Part shown: in pieces, positions 6,653-13,648 of the stretch
Layout: each line of letters begins with the position of its first letter
Numbering within the stretch: the first letter of the stretch is position 1
Assembly: GCA_946480495.1 (NCBI GenBank)
Contig: CAMLKO010000011.1
Span: 1 to 13,648 of the forward strand
Direction: 5' to 3'
From: an uncultured Caulobacteraceae bacterium
GTDB lineage: Bacteria > Pseudomonadota > Alphaproteobacteria > Caulobacterales > Caulobacteraceae
Length of the DNA: 13,648 bases
The notes under the pieces: generated by a model
Told to the model about the DNA's origin: nothing
Database searches by the model: none
What the model saw: the letters and a program-made list of their open reading frames with translations, nothing else
Program-made: the position numbers and the translations under genes

Positions 6653-7123
6653 GTGGCTTTCGAGCAGGAGATCGTCGCTCTGCTTCCGCGTCTGCGCCGA
6701 CTGGCGCGGGTGCTGACGCGCGATGCGACGGCCGCCGACGACCTGGTGCAGACCGCCGTGGAGCGGGCGCTCGCCCGCCGCGACCAGTGGCAGGCCGGCA
6801 CGCGCCTCGACAGTTGGGTGATGCGTATCATGAAGAACGCCTGGATCGACGAAACGAGAAGCCGGGCCCGCTGGGGCAAGGTGCTGGAGAGCGAGGACGC
6901 CGGGGTGAACATCTCCGGCGCGTCGAGCGATCCGGCCGACAGCCTGGCGATCGCCCAGGCGATGGCTCGGCTGCCCGACGAGCAGCGGATCGCCGTGGCG
7001 CTGGTGCTGGTGGACGGCCTTTCCTACGCCGACGCCGCCCAGGTGCTGGAGATCCCGCCCGGAACCCTGAACAGCCGCCTGGTCCGCGGGCGGATGGCCC
7101 TGATGGAGATGCTGGAACCATGA
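6653..7123 (+). CDS. ECF-subfamily RNA polymerase sigma factor
   Basis: This 156-residue protein has the two-domain ECF layout and directs RNA polymerase to a small set of promoters. Region 2 spans about residues 8-75, with ATAADDLVQTAVERAL (26-41) and LDSWVMRIMKNAWIDETR (52-69), the core-binding and -10-recognition segments. Region 4 spans about 103-152, with LPDEQRIAVALVLVDGLSY and the helix-turn-helix YADAAQVLEIPPGTLNSRL. The start is GTG at 6653, with AAGG 6 nt upstream; starting here keeps a normal ECF N-terminus. The stop overlaps the anti-sigma start (ATGA), so the pair is translationally coupled. Probable targets inside the window are its own operon, the S8 protease and the Gly/Ser/Ala-rich gene, judged by shared promoter elements. 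I cannot assign an ECF group from sequence alone. Confidence 0.95.
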   Translation: MAFEQEIVALLPRLRRLARVLTRDATAADDLVQTAVERALARRDQWQAGTRLDSWVMRIMKNAWIDETRSRARWGKVLESEDAGVNISGASSDPADSLAIAQAMARLPDEQRIAVALVLVDGLSYADAAQVLEIPPGTLNSRLVRGRMALMEMLEP

Positions 7124-7800
7124 GCATCACCGACGAAATGCTGGCCGCCTATGTCGACGGCGAACTCTCCGAAGGCGAACGGCTGATGGTCGATTCCGCC
7201 GTGGCCGCCGATCCGGCCCTGCAGGCGCGGCTGGAGAAGCACCGGCGCCTCCGCGCCCGAATGAGCGGGGCGTTTGCGGGCGTGCTGGAAGAGCCCGTGC
7301 CGCAGCAGCTGCTGGAGGCGGCGAGGCCGTCGAACGTCGTCAGCCTGGCCGGGCGGCGGCGCGCCTCCCCGCTGCCCTGGATGGCGATGGCCGCGAGCCT
7401 CGCCGTCGGCGTGATCGCCGGCTCGTCGATTCCCCGCTTCCAGCAGCCGACGATCGGGTCCGACCTGATGGCGCACGGGCAGCTCGCCACGGCGCTGGAA
7501 AAGCAGCTCGCCTCGAACCCCGGCAAGGACGACGCGGTCCGTGTCGGCCTGACCTTCCGCAGCGCCGACGGCTATTGCCGCACCTTCTCCGAAAAGGCGC
7601 TGGCGGGCCTGGCCTGCCGGGAAGGCTCCGGCTGGAAGGTGCGCATGGCGGTGGCGCAGAAGGCCGGGCCGGCGGGCGATTACCGCACCGCCGCCTCCGA
7701 AACTCCGCCCCAAGTGCTGGAAGCCGCCCAGGACCTGATGGTCGGCGAACCGCTGGATGCGAAGGCCGAGGCGGCAGCGCGCGCCAAGGGGTGGCGCTAG
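7120..7800 (+). CDS. Membrane anti-sigma factor with periplasmic domain, partner of the adjacent ECF sigma
   Basis: The 226-residue product should hold the sigma factor inactive at the inner membrane until an envelope signal releases it. The N-terminal cytoplasmic part (1-84) starts with the MLAAYVDGELSEGER motif seen in alphaproteobacterial anti-sigma factors; it has no HxxxCxxC zinc site. One transmembrane helix lies at about 85-104 (LPWMAMAASLAVGVIAG). The periplasmic part (105-226) contains FRSADGYCRTF and LAGLACR, with Cys153 and Cys166 as the only cysteines, which could form a disulfide. The start overlaps the sigma stop by 4 nt (ATGA). The stop TAG sits in a CTAG palindrome that also ends the convergent 3-hydroxyacyl-CoA dehydrogenase. 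The signal and the release mechanism are not evident; the neighbouring exported protease could be a regulator or just a regulon member. Confidence 0.9.
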   Translation: MSITDEMLAAYVDGELSEGERLMVDSAVAADPALQARLEKHRRLRARMSGAFAGVLEEPVPQQLLEAARPSNVVSLAGRRRASPLPWMAMAASLAVGVIAGSSIPRFQQPTIGSDLMAHGQLATALEKQLASNPGKDDAVRVGLTFRSADGYCRTFSEKALAGLACREGSGWKVRMAVAQKAGPAGDYRTAASETPPQVLEAAQDLMVGEPLDAKAEAAARAKGWR

Positions 7801-9077
7801 GCGGTAAACCTGCGGTCCTCGTCGGCGAGTTGCTTCAGATACGGCGAGACCTGAACGCCTAGCGCCTCCAGCCGGGCGGCGATCTTCGCCGGGCCCACGT
7901 GGTCGGCCCAGTACATCGGGCCGCCGCGGGCCACCGGCCAGCCGTAGCCGTTGACCCAGACCACGTCGATGTCGCTGGCGCGGATGGCGATGCCCTCGTC
8001 GAGGATCTTCGCGCCCTCGTTCACCATCGGATAGAGGCAGCGCTCGAGGATTTCTTCCTGGCCGATCTGGCGCGCAGTCCCGCCCTTCTTCGCAACGAAG
8101 TCCTTCACGACGCCCTCGACGACGGGCGAGGGCACGGCGCGGCGTTCTTCGTCGTAGTCGTAGTATCCGGCGCCGGTCTTCTGGCCGCGGCGGTCCATTT
8201 CGCAAAGGATGTCGCGCAGGGTTTCGCCTTTCGAGGTTTCCTTCGACCAGCCGATATCGAGGCCGGCGAGATCGCTCATGGCGAACGGACCCATCGGAAA
8301 GCCGAAGGCGGTCAGCGCGCGATCCACATCCCAGGGCATCGCGCCTTCCAGCAACAACGCCTGGGCGGCCTGCTGGCGCGGGAAGAGGATGCGGTTGCCG
8401 ACGAAGCCGGGGCAGACGCCAACGACGGCGGCGATCTTGCCGATGCGCTTGGCGACGGCGAGCGAGGTGGCGACGACTTCTTTCGACGTCTTCGCCGCGC
8501 GGACGATCTCCAGCAACTTCATCACATTGGCCGGCGAGAAGAAGTGCAGGCCGATGACGGCTTCGGGCCGCTTCGTCGCGGTCGCGATCTCGTTGATGTC
8601 CAGCGCCGAAGTGTTGGTGGCGAGGATGGCGCCGGGTTTTGCGATCTGGTCGACGCGGGCGAAGATGTCCTTCTTCACCTGCATGTTCTCGAACACCGCC
8701 TCGATGATCAGGTCGCAGCCGGCGAGATCGTTGAGATCGAGCGAGGGCGTCAGGCGGCCCATCCTTTGCTCGGCCTCTTCCATCGTGAACCGGCCGCGGG
8801 CGGCGGAGCGCTCGTAGTTCTTGCGGATGACGCCGAGGCCCCGGTCGAGCGCGGCCTGCGCGGTTTCGACGATGGTCACCGGCACGCCGACGTTGAGGAA
8901 GTTCATCGAAATCCCGCCGCCCATGGTGCCGGCGCCGATCACGCCGACCTTTTCGACCGGCAGGATGGCGACGTCCGGCCCGATGTCGGGAACGCTCCAG
9001 CATTCCTGTTGAGCACGTTCGAGATAGGCCTTGGCGGCGGTGGCTTCGTCGGAGGAGACGGCGAGGAGATCGGTCAT
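7797..9077 (-). CDS. 3-hydroxyacyl-CoA dehydrogenase (FadB/FadJ dehydrogenase half without enoyl-CoA hydratase domain)
   Basis: This 426-residue enzyme oxidises L-3-hydroxyacyl-CoA to 3-ketoacyl-CoA with NAD+, the third step of fatty-acid beta-oxidation, in the cytoplasm. The Rossmann domain begins at [16 protein letters not shown] (41-56). Catalytic residues are in place: Ser157 (NTSAL), His178 (GLHFFSPA), Glu190 (LLEIV) and Asn228 (GFVGNRI). Two C-terminal 3HCDH domains follow (about 224-310 and 340-420), as in the multifunctional proteins. The first 40 residues (AYLERAQQE...) match the linker that in FadB/FadJ joins hydratase and dehydrogenase, so this is the dehydrogenase half alone; the hydratase must be encoded elsewhere if needed. 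The start at 9077 is preferred over the GTG-type start at 9209, since the added residues look unrelated and run opposite the flavoprotein remnant. The ribosome binding site (GGAAT) is weak. No thiolase is adjacent. Confidence 0.93.
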   Translation of the reverse strand: MTDLLAVSSDEATAAKAYLERAQQECWSVPDIGPDVAILPVEKVGVIGAGTMGGGISMNFLNVGVPVTIVETAQAALDRGLGVIRKNYERSAARGRFTMEEAEQRMGRLTPSLDLNDLAGCDLIIEAVFENMQVKKDIFARVDQIAKPGAILATNTSALDINEIATATKRPEAVIGLHFFSPANVMKLLEIVRAAKTSKEVVATSLAVAKRIGKIAAVVGVCPGFVGNRILFPRQQAAQALLLEGAMPWDVDRALTAFGFPMGPFAMSDLAGLDIGWSKETSKGETLRDILCEMDRRGQKTGAGYYDYDEERRAVPSPVVEGVVKDFVAKKGGTARQIGQEEILERCLYPMVNEGAKILDEGIAIRASDIDVVWVNGYGWPVARGGPMYWADHVGPAKIAARLEALGVQVSPYLKQLADEDRRFTA

Positions 9078-9138
9078 CTGGGTATTCCGCTTCGGGGGAG
9101 CGCCGAACCTACCCGTACCTGCGGCGTTGAGGCCAGCG

Positions 9139-9351
9139 ATGTCGGATGAAATCCTGGACGCGGTGGTGGTCGGGGCCGGGCCCGACGACGTGGGCTCGCT
9201 GATCGTCAACAGTCATCAGATGACGACGGTGGACGGCCTGTACGCCGCCGGCGACCTGGTGCGGGGGCTGAACCAGATGACGGTGGCGGAGGCGGAGGCC
9301 GCGGTCGCGGCGACCGGCATCCACAACCGCCTGCGCAAACGCGGCCTATGA
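9139..9351 (+). pseudogene. Internally deleted thioredoxin-reductase-like FAD/NAD(P) oxidoreductase remnant
   Basis: The 70-codon frame joins two ends of a flavoprotein. Residues 1-14 (MSDEILDAVVVGAG) are the beta strand and GxG start of an FAD-binding fold. From residue 16 the sequence reads DDVGSLIVNSHQMTTVDGLY, then AAGDLVRGLNQMTV and AATGIHNRL, which is the C-terminal FAD-binding segment of thioredoxin-reductase-like enzymes. Roughly the central 200 or more residues, including the NADPH domain and any redox Cys pair, are missing, and the reading frame is preserved across the join. GAGG lies 6 nt before the ATG, so a short product could still be made, but it could not bind FAD and NADPH normally. 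It ends overlapping the convergent small gene by 6 nt. An assembly collapse is an alternative to a true deletion. Confidence 0.75.
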
Positions 9352-9525
9352 GCCCGCGCCGTCCATCCGCTTGACCAGGCGGCCGAGGTCCCAGAGCTCC
9401 ACGACCGGTTCCGAGCGCGGGGCCTCGAGGACGGCGAGCGCCTGCTCGTCGCTCTCGCAGCGCAGGGTCTCGCGGCGAACGACGCGACCGCCCTCGTCAA
9501 GGTAGTACACTCGGTAGTCGCGCAC
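9346..9525 (-). CDS. Small hypothetical protein (59 residues)
   Basis: The predicted product starts MRDYRVYYLDEGGRVVRRE and contains CESDEQALAVLEA and VVELWDLGRLVKRMDG. The alternation of a YRVYYLD strand, a GR turn, a DEQALA helix and a VELWD strand resembles a small soluble family common in alphaproteobacteria, for which I know no function. The GTG start at 9525 is chosen because AAGGGGGGAG lies a few bases upstream. An ATG at 9555 would add 10 residues, and longer frames up to 9822 have a non-coding look. It is convergent with the flavoprotein remnant, overlapping it by 6 nt. Cytoplasmic location is expected, as there is no signal peptide or membrane helix. Confidence 0.65.
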   Translation of the reverse strand: MRDYRVYYLDEGGRVVRRETLRCESDEQALAVLEAPRSEPVVELWDLGRLVKRMDGAGS

Positions 9526-9555
9526 GCGCCGCTCCCCCCTTGGCCGTATATGCAT

Positions 9556-9959
9556 AGCCCCGAATGGACGCGGCATGTGTCGGAAGGCCGACAGTGCGAC
9601 CAAATGCCGTTCTTTCGGTCCCGCAGCGGAACGCTGGACCAGGGACGGCGTTGTGCTGACGCCGGCTCCCTTGGGAAACGGCTTCTGAAGACCGGCCCGG
9701 CGTCCGACACGCCCCCCCGACATCGATGCGCCGGGCCGGCGCTTCCAATCTCCGCACATCGCAAGAAGAACAGCCTTCAACGGCAATATCGCGCGCCGGC
9801 GAATGCGTTCAGCCAGGCGCAAGACGGGGTTTGACGGCTGTTTTCAGAGCCCGGAACTCCGAAATCTTGACCCCGCATGCACAGGCCAAGGACCCATTCG
9901 CATTCACCATTTGCAGGGCAATTGTGCTGAAAAACATCGCGTGATGGATACATTGGTAG
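9556..9959. other. Non-coding stretch between the small gene and the MucR-type regulator
   Basis: I see no convincing gene here. The left two thirds are GC-rich and contain a long hairpin (9692-9739). The right third (about 9840-9990) is clearly more AT-rich than the rest of the window and probably carries the promoter of the regulator downstream. I could not place a confident -35/-10 pair. A strong Shine-Dalgarno-like AAAGGAGG (9984-9991) just beyond this stretch has no in-frame start at a suitable distance. Confidence 0.5.
9692..9739. repeat. 11-bp perfect GC-rich inverted repeat with 26-nt loop
   Basis: CCGGCCCGGCG (9692-9702) pairs exactly with CGCCGGGCCGG (9729-9739). No T-tract follows on either strand, so it is not an obvious terminator. 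It may be a protein-binding site, a structured RNA, or chance in GC-rich DNA. Confidence 0.6.
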
Positions 9960-10022
9960 TTGATCTTAAACTTCTTTCGGATCAAAGGAGGCCATTCACA
10001 ACGCGTTGGAGGCGCGCGCCAG

Positions 10023-10634
10023 ATGGAAGACAAGGCCCAACTTGTTGAGCTTACCGCGGACATCGCGGCTGCTTATCTTTCCGCCAATACGGTTCCCGCA
10101 GGCGATCTGCCTGGTCTGATCCAGACGATCCACCAGGCGCTTTCCGGCGTTTCTTCGGGCGCTCCGGCTCCCGCCGCCGAACCCGCCAAGCCGGCCGTTC
10201 CCGTCAAGAAGTCGATCACGCCCGATTACCTGATCAGCCTCGAAGACGGTAAGCGCTACAAGTCGCTGAAGCGGCACCTGCGCACCAAATACAACATGAC
10301 GCCGGACGAGTACCGGTCGAAGTGGGGCCTGCCCAAGGACTATCCGATGGTGGCGCCGAACTACGCCAAGGCCCGCTCGGAAATGGCCCGCAACATGGGT
10401 CTGGGCCAGGGCGGCCGCGGCCGCAAGCCCGCCGCCGCGAAGGCCGCCGCCGCTCCGAAGGCGGCCAAGGCTGCGAAAGCGCCCAAGGCCGCAAAGGCCG
10501 CCAAGGCTCCGAAGGCCCCCAAGGCCGCGAAGGCCGCCGCTCCCGCCAAGCGCGGGCCCGGCCGTCCGCCCAAGGCCAAGACCGCCGCGGCTCCCGCCAA
10601 GCGCGGACCCGGCCGTCCGAAGAAGAACAAGTAA
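10023..10634 (+). CDS. MucR/Ros-family transcriptional regulator with Lys/Ala-rich tail and two AT-hooks
   Basis: This 203-residue DNA-binding protein belongs to the MucR family, known in alphaproteobacteria as H-NS-like silencers and, in Caulobacter, as cell-cycle regulators. The N-terminal helix region (1-42, [17 protein letters not shown]) is the usual oligomerisation segment. The DNA-binding core is 68-130 ([35 protein letters not shown]). Three of the four Ros zinc-ligand positions are replaced (Ser72, Asp75, and Lys89/Tyr90; His85 remains), so it should fold without zinc, as described for some homologues. Unusual is the tail after 131: Lys/Ala/Pro repeats like histone H1, then two AT-hooks, RGPGRPP (177-183) and RGPGRPK (194-200). 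MucR proteins commonly end near residue 140-150. The start at 10023 has GGAGG 10 nt upstream. A strong intrinsic terminator follows. Autoregulation is likely for the family, and the AT-rich upstream region would fit. Confidence 0.93.
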   Translation: MEDKAQLVELTADIAAAYLSANTVPAGDLPGLIQTIHQALSGVSSGAPAPAAEPAKPAVPVKKSITPDYLISLEDGKRYKSLKRHLRTKYNMTPDEYRSKWGLPKDYPMVAPNYAKARSEMARNMGLGQGGRGRKPAAAKAAAAPKAAKAAKAPKAAKAAKAPKAPKAAKAAAPAKRGPGRPPKAKTAAAPAKRGPGRPKKNK

Positions 10635-10660
10635 GACCGTTTCAATAGAAACAAGGCGAG

Positions 10661-10695
10661 CGGCGGCGGGAGCGATCCCGCCGCCGTTTTTCTTT
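10661..10695 (+). terminator. Intrinsic terminator of the MucR-type gene
   Basis: A perfect 11-bp stem (CGGCGGCGGGA at 10661-10671, pairing with 10676-10686) has a GCGA tetraloop and is followed by TTTTTCTTT. It begins 26 nt after the stop codon. This is a textbook rho-independent terminator for plus-strand transcription. Confidence 0.92.
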
Positions 10696-10929
10696 GGGCG
10701 GAGAGCGGCCTCGCGCGCGGAGGGGCGGGCGAAGGGGCGCGTGTATTGCGTGCGCATGTGCACGCGGAGATGCGCGGGCGCGTGGGGGATAACTCCGAGG
10801 GGGCGGATAAGGGCGGTGGCGTTCATGAGGGGCAGTATGAGGCCGCCGGCGGAGAGGCGGACAACATCGCCCGCCAGCGCCCTCCCACCGTCGTCATCCT
10901 CGGGTCCCCAGAGTCTCGCGTTCCCCGAC
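10696..10929. other. Intergenic stretch between two facing terminators, no gene seen
   Basis: Together with the terminators this is a 371-bp gap between the convergent MucR-type and TonB receptor genes. Frames across it are short, or run antisense through the regulator, and look non-coding. A weak hairpin (GCGTGC at 10748-10753 with GCACGC at 10760-10765) is the only structure noticed. Confidence 0.5.
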
Positions 10930-10964
10930 AAAAAAAGGCGGCCGCTGAGGCTGCGGCCGCCTTT
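10930..10964 (-). terminator. Intrinsic terminator of the second TonB-dependent receptor
   Basis: A perfect 12-bp stem (AAAGGCGGCCGC at 10934-10945 with 10953-10964) has a 7-nt loop. On the minus strand it is followed by a run of seven T (complement of 10930-10936). It starts about 40 nt after the receptor stop codon. The plus-strand side has only three T, so it acts mainly on minus-strand transcripts. Confidence 0.9.
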
Positions 10965-11005
10965 CAGGTGTTCCGGATTTCGAAGGGGACCGAAACCGGA
11001 GGCGT

Positions 11006-13648
11006 TTAGAATTCTTTCCGGATCGACAGGCCGATCAGCCGTGGATCCAGCACGAAGACGTTGGTGGTGAGGCCGGAGTCGTCCGAGTTCAGGAAGGCGT
11101 CGGTGATCGGGTCCTTGTCGAGCAGGTTCTTGGCATAGAGCTCGACCTTCAGGCCGTCCTCGTTCTCCACCCAGACGCTGAGGTTGGCGTTGTACCAGCC
11201 GTGCAGCTTGTCATAGGGGTTGAGGTTGTAGACCCGAGCCCACGACTGCGACTGCCAGTAGGCGTCGCCGCGCACCGTCGCCTTCCAGCCCGGCCGGAAA
11301 TCGAAGCTGTACTGGGCGCCGAAGTTCATCGTCCAGTGCGGCGCGTTGGGCAGCTCCTTGCCGCCAAGCGGCGTGGCGAAGCCAGCGCCGTTGTTGGTGT
11401 CGGGATAGAGGGTCTGGTCATAGGGATCGTAGCTGATCCCCGTCGCCATCGAGAAGAAGTTGCCATACAGGCCGCCCGTGTGGGTCGGCGAATAGAGGCC
11501 CTCGCACGGAGAATCGAAGAACGCGAACAACAGTGTCCTGTCCACGTAAATCGGACTTGAGACGCCGAGGTTGTCGGGGCCCAGCATCCGGGCGAAGTTT
11601 ATGACGTCGGCGGCGAATTGCTTGGGTACGATGCAATTGGAGGGATACTGGATCCAGTTCTTCAGGATGGTCCAGTCGTCGTGACCATAGGTGCGGTTCA
11701 TCACGTCGATTGACGACTGGCCGTCGTTGAGCCGGGTGTCGAGGTAACCGAGGTTGGCGTTGAACCGCAGGTTCGGGGTCGGCGACCACAGCGCTTCGAA
11801 CTCAAGGCCCCAGGTCTTGGCGTCATAGTTTTCGTTGAGCGCCAGGCGGTCCACGATCTGCGAGACCTGATAGTCCTTGTAGTCGTAGTAGAAGGCGTCC
11901 GCGTTCAGCACCATGCTGCCGCCCAGCAACACATTCTTCGCGCCGATCTCGAAGGCGTTGACGAATTCCGGATCGAAAGTCGCCGGGTGGACGGCGTTCG
12001 GCGGGACGGGCAACCCGGTGACCCAATGCGCCGGCGTCGCGGGGGCCATGTTCGGCGGGTTCGCGCCGCCTGCTTTGTAGCCGCGCGAATAGAAGGCGTA
12101 GATCATCGTCTTGTCGGTGAACGGCAGGTCCGGGGTCCAGTCGACGCCCAGCCTTCCCGACCATTCACCCCAGTGCTGGCTGATCTCGCCTTCCTGGTGC
12201 AGCAGATGCAGGTTGTTGTTCAGAAGCTGGGTCGGCCAAAGCTCGAAGTTCTTGCGGTCGTCGGTGTACCGCAGGCCGGCCGTAAGCTTCAGGTTGTCGG
12301 CGAATTTCCAGTACAGCTCCCCAAATCCTGCGACTGACTTCAGCTTGTAGGGATTTCGGCTCCTGAAATAATTCTGGCCATAGCCATTGATGGAATCCAG
12401 CGGATTGGGATCGACATACGTGCCTTCGGTCGAAGCGTTCGGGTCCGTCGAGCCGCTGTTCAGCGTGAAGCCGATGATCGAGAACGTGTTGCTGAAGACG
12501 TAATAGTCGATGGCGGTACGGAATCGGAGATAGTTGGCGCCGATGCTGAAGTTTATCGGACCGTCGAAGTTCGACTGAAGCCGGAATTCCTGGCTGAACT
12601 GCTCGCTGGTCCCCTCGGAAATATCCTGCGCCACTATGGTGTTGGACGCCCCCAGCTGTGGATCGGTGTAGAAGCCGCCGGGGCAATGGTTGACCTGGAA
12701 GTTATCGTACTGGAAGTGGCAGGCGTTCGAGGCCGTGGAAAACACAGGCTGTGTATTGAACCGGTTGTAGTCCTGCGTCGAATAGATCCGGTCCTTGTCG
12801 TAGACCGTCTGGGAGTAGAGAGTCAGCGCGGGCGTGAGGTCGAACTCGGCGTTCAGCTCCAGGACATCAGCGCGCGCCCGGTAGATCGGGTCGAACCGGG
12901 AAGATATTTCCCGCAAGTCCGTCGATTGCTTCAGCCCGCCGTACGGATCGGCGGCATCGTCGATCACCGGCGAACCGCCGTTGCCCTTCAGCGCGAACAC
13001 GTAGGGCAGGCTGTCACCGTTCGGCGCCTGGAAGGAACCGATGTCGTAAAGCGACCACGGCAGGCACCCCTGGCTCATCATCGCGCGGGCAAGCGGCTGA
13101 ACGTCGTCGACGCCCGGCAGCGATGCTGGTCCCGGGTCGGTGTGGCACAGCTGTTTGGACGTCCGCGCGCGGTTGTCGTCCTCGTTGAAGCGCTCCCAGA
13201 TGACGTTCGTGCGCAGGCGGTCGGTGGGATTGAACGCCACCGTCATGCGCCCCGACCACAGGTCGCGGCCATCGACATCGTGCTTGGTCACCGCGTTGTA
13301 GCCGTAACCCTGCCGGTTGGTCAGCGCGCCGGCGAAACGGATGGCGAGCTTGTCGGTGACAAGCGGGAGGTTGACCATCGCCGATAGGCGCTTGGTGTGA
13401 TAGTTGCCGACCTCGCCCTTAACCCAGCCGGAAAAGTCCTGCAGGTTGGGCTTTGCGGAAATCACATTGATCACGCCCGACGTGGCGTTGCGCCCATAAA
13501 GGGTGCCTTGCGGTCCGCGCAGCACCTCGACGCGCTCGATATCGAAATATTCCTGCTCGAACAGTCGGTTGACGATCAGGCCGGAGTTGTTGAACGCGAC
13601 CGCCACGCCGGGGTCGGTGGTGGCGCTGACGGCCTTGGTGCCGATGCC
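11006..13648 (-). CDS. TonB-dependent outer-membrane receptor (siderophore-receptor-like class), N-terminus beyond the right edge
   Basis: 880 residues are visible, open to the right edge; the signal peptide, TonB box and first part of the plug are outside the window. The visible protein starts GIGTKAVSATTDPGVAV and contains the plug landmark VEVLRGPQGTLYGRNATSGV followed by INVISAKP, typical of the large family of receptors expanded in Caulobacterales and sphingomonads. The remainder is beta-barrel with long loops and ends IGLSIRKEF, with the C-terminal Phe needed for outer-membrane assembly. Conserved barrel segments include SEQFSQEFRLQS, KLTAGLRYTDDRKNF and FYSRGYKAGG. Several cysteines lie in predicted outer loops (LCHTD, QGCLP, NACHF, NHCPG, SNCIV, SPCEG), perhaps as disulfides. 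The GTG-type start at 13606 is internal to the plug and not genuine. The ligand is unknown: no siderophore, sugar or regulator gene lies beside it. An intrinsic terminator follows. Confidence 0.95.
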   Translation of the reverse strand, partial: GIGTKAVSATTDPGVAVAFNNSGLIVNRLFEQEYFDIERVEVLRGPQGTLYGRNATSGVINVISAKPNLQDFSGWVKGEVGNYHTKRLSAMVNLPLVTDKLAIRFAGALTNRQGYGYNAVTKHDVDGRDLWSGRMTVAFNPTDRLRTNVIWERFNEDDNRARTSKQLCHTDPGPASLPGVDDVQPLARAMMSQGCLPWSLYDIGSFQAPNGDSLPYVFALKGNGGSPVIDDAADPYGGLKQSTDLREISSRFDPIYRARADVLELNAEFDLTPALTLYSQTVYDKDRIYSTQDYNRFNTQPVFSTASNACHFQYDNFQVNHCPGGFYTDPQLGASNTIVAQDISEGTSEQFSQEFRLQSNFDGPINFSIGANYLRFRTAIDYYVFSNTFSIIGFTLNSGSTDPNASTEGTYVDPNPLDSINGYGQNYFRSRNPYKLKSVAGFGELYWKFADNLKLTAGLRYTDDRKNFELWPTQLLNNNLHLLHQEGEISQHWGEWSGRLGVDWTPDLPFTDKTMIYAFYSRGYKAGGANPPNMAPATPAHWVTGLPVPPNAVHPATFDPEFVNAFEIGAKNVLLGGSMVLNADAFYYDYKDYQVSQIVDRLALNENYDAKTWGLEFEALWSPTPNLRFNANLGYLDTRLNDGQSSIDVMNRTYGHDDWTILKNWIQYPSNCIVPKQFAADVINFARMLGPDNLGVSSPIYVDRTLLFAFFDSPCEGLYSPTHTGGLYGNFFSMATGISYDPYDQTLYPDTNNGAGFATPLGGKELPNAPHWTMNFGAQYSFDFRPGWKATVRGDAYWQSQSWARVYNLNPYDKLHGWYNANLSVWVENEDGLKVELYAKNLLDKDPITDAFLNSDDSGLTTNVFVLDPRLIGLSIRKEF

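Noticed and set aside
6601..7119. Upstream extension of the anti-sigma frame to an ATG at 6601
   Set aside because: It would overlay the sigma gene and start within the promoter element; the ATG at 7120 overlaps the sigma stop and opens a typical anti-sigma N-terminus.
7024..9003. Long minus-strand open frame across the anti-sigma gene and in another frame of the dehydrogenase
   Set aside because: Arg/Pro-rich shadow; the overlapping genes have clear domains and conserved catalytic residues.
7899..9149. Long plus-strand open frame opposite the hydroxyacyl-CoA dehydrogenase
   Set aside because: No recognisable domain; antisense shadow of a well-supported gene.
9346..9822. Longer minus-strand version of the small hypothetical gene (158 residues)
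   Set aside because: The added N-terminal part lacks coding character and the best ribosome site is directly before 9525.
9867..9895. TTGACC as a housekeeping -35 for the MucR-type gene
   Set aside because: No acceptable -10 sequence at 16-18 nt downstream.
9996..10931. Minus-strand open frame opposite the MucR-type gene
   Set aside because: Gly/Leu-rich repeats mirror the Lys/Ala repeats of the real protein; it also crosses the terminator.

Overview
The window looks like chromosome from a high-GC alphaproteobacterium, most likely of the Caulobacterales (Caulobacter/Phenylobacterium type). The basis is strong GC codon bias, two TonB-dependent receptors, an ECF sigma/anti-sigma pair, and a MucR-type regulator whose zinc ligands are degenerate. 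The taxonomic call is inference, since no rRNA or other marker gene is present. I see no tRNA, rRNA, CRISPR array or insertion sequence.

Layout. (1) Bases 1-4254, minus strand: an acyltransferase-3 membrane protein, a lipidated PQQ- and haem c-containing alcohol dehydrogenase, and, 12 nt after it, a TonB-dependent receptor that runs off the left edge. The last two look like an operon, and a role for the receptor in PQQ (or substrate) uptake is a reasonable hypothesis. (2) Bases 4350-7800: a secreted Gly/Ser/Ala-rich low-complexity protein and a secreted subtilisin-like (S8) protease on the minus strand, divergent from an ECF sigma factor and its membrane anti-sigma factor on the plus strand. 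(3) Bases 7797-9525: a 3-hydroxyacyl-CoA dehydrogenase without its usual hydratase half, a 70-codon internally deleted remnant of a thioredoxin-reductase-like flavoprotein, and a small conserved-looking hypothetical gene. (4) Bases 9526-10700: a non-coding stretch, then a MucR-family regulator with a lysine/alanine tail and two AT-hooks, closed by a strong terminator. (5) Bases 10930-13648, minus strand: a second TonB-dependent receptor with its terminator; its N-terminus lies beyond the right edge.

The most interesting unit is region 2. The same 27-bp element, GGGATGAAA(C/T)-N13-CGTT, or a close variant, lies upstream of the sigma gene, the S8 protease and the Gly/Ser/Ala-rich protein, in the correct orientation each time. 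If CGTT is the -10 element and GGGAT the -35 element, the 18-nt spacing suits an ECF promoter. At the divergent promoters the plus- and minus-strand copies are superimposed as a 9-bp inverted repeat with a 12-bp spacer. This predicts a compact self-regulated regulon: sigma, anti-sigma, an exported protease, and an exported low-complexity protein that could be its substrate, partner or matrix product. I do not know of a description of this exact cassette, but no database search was possible.
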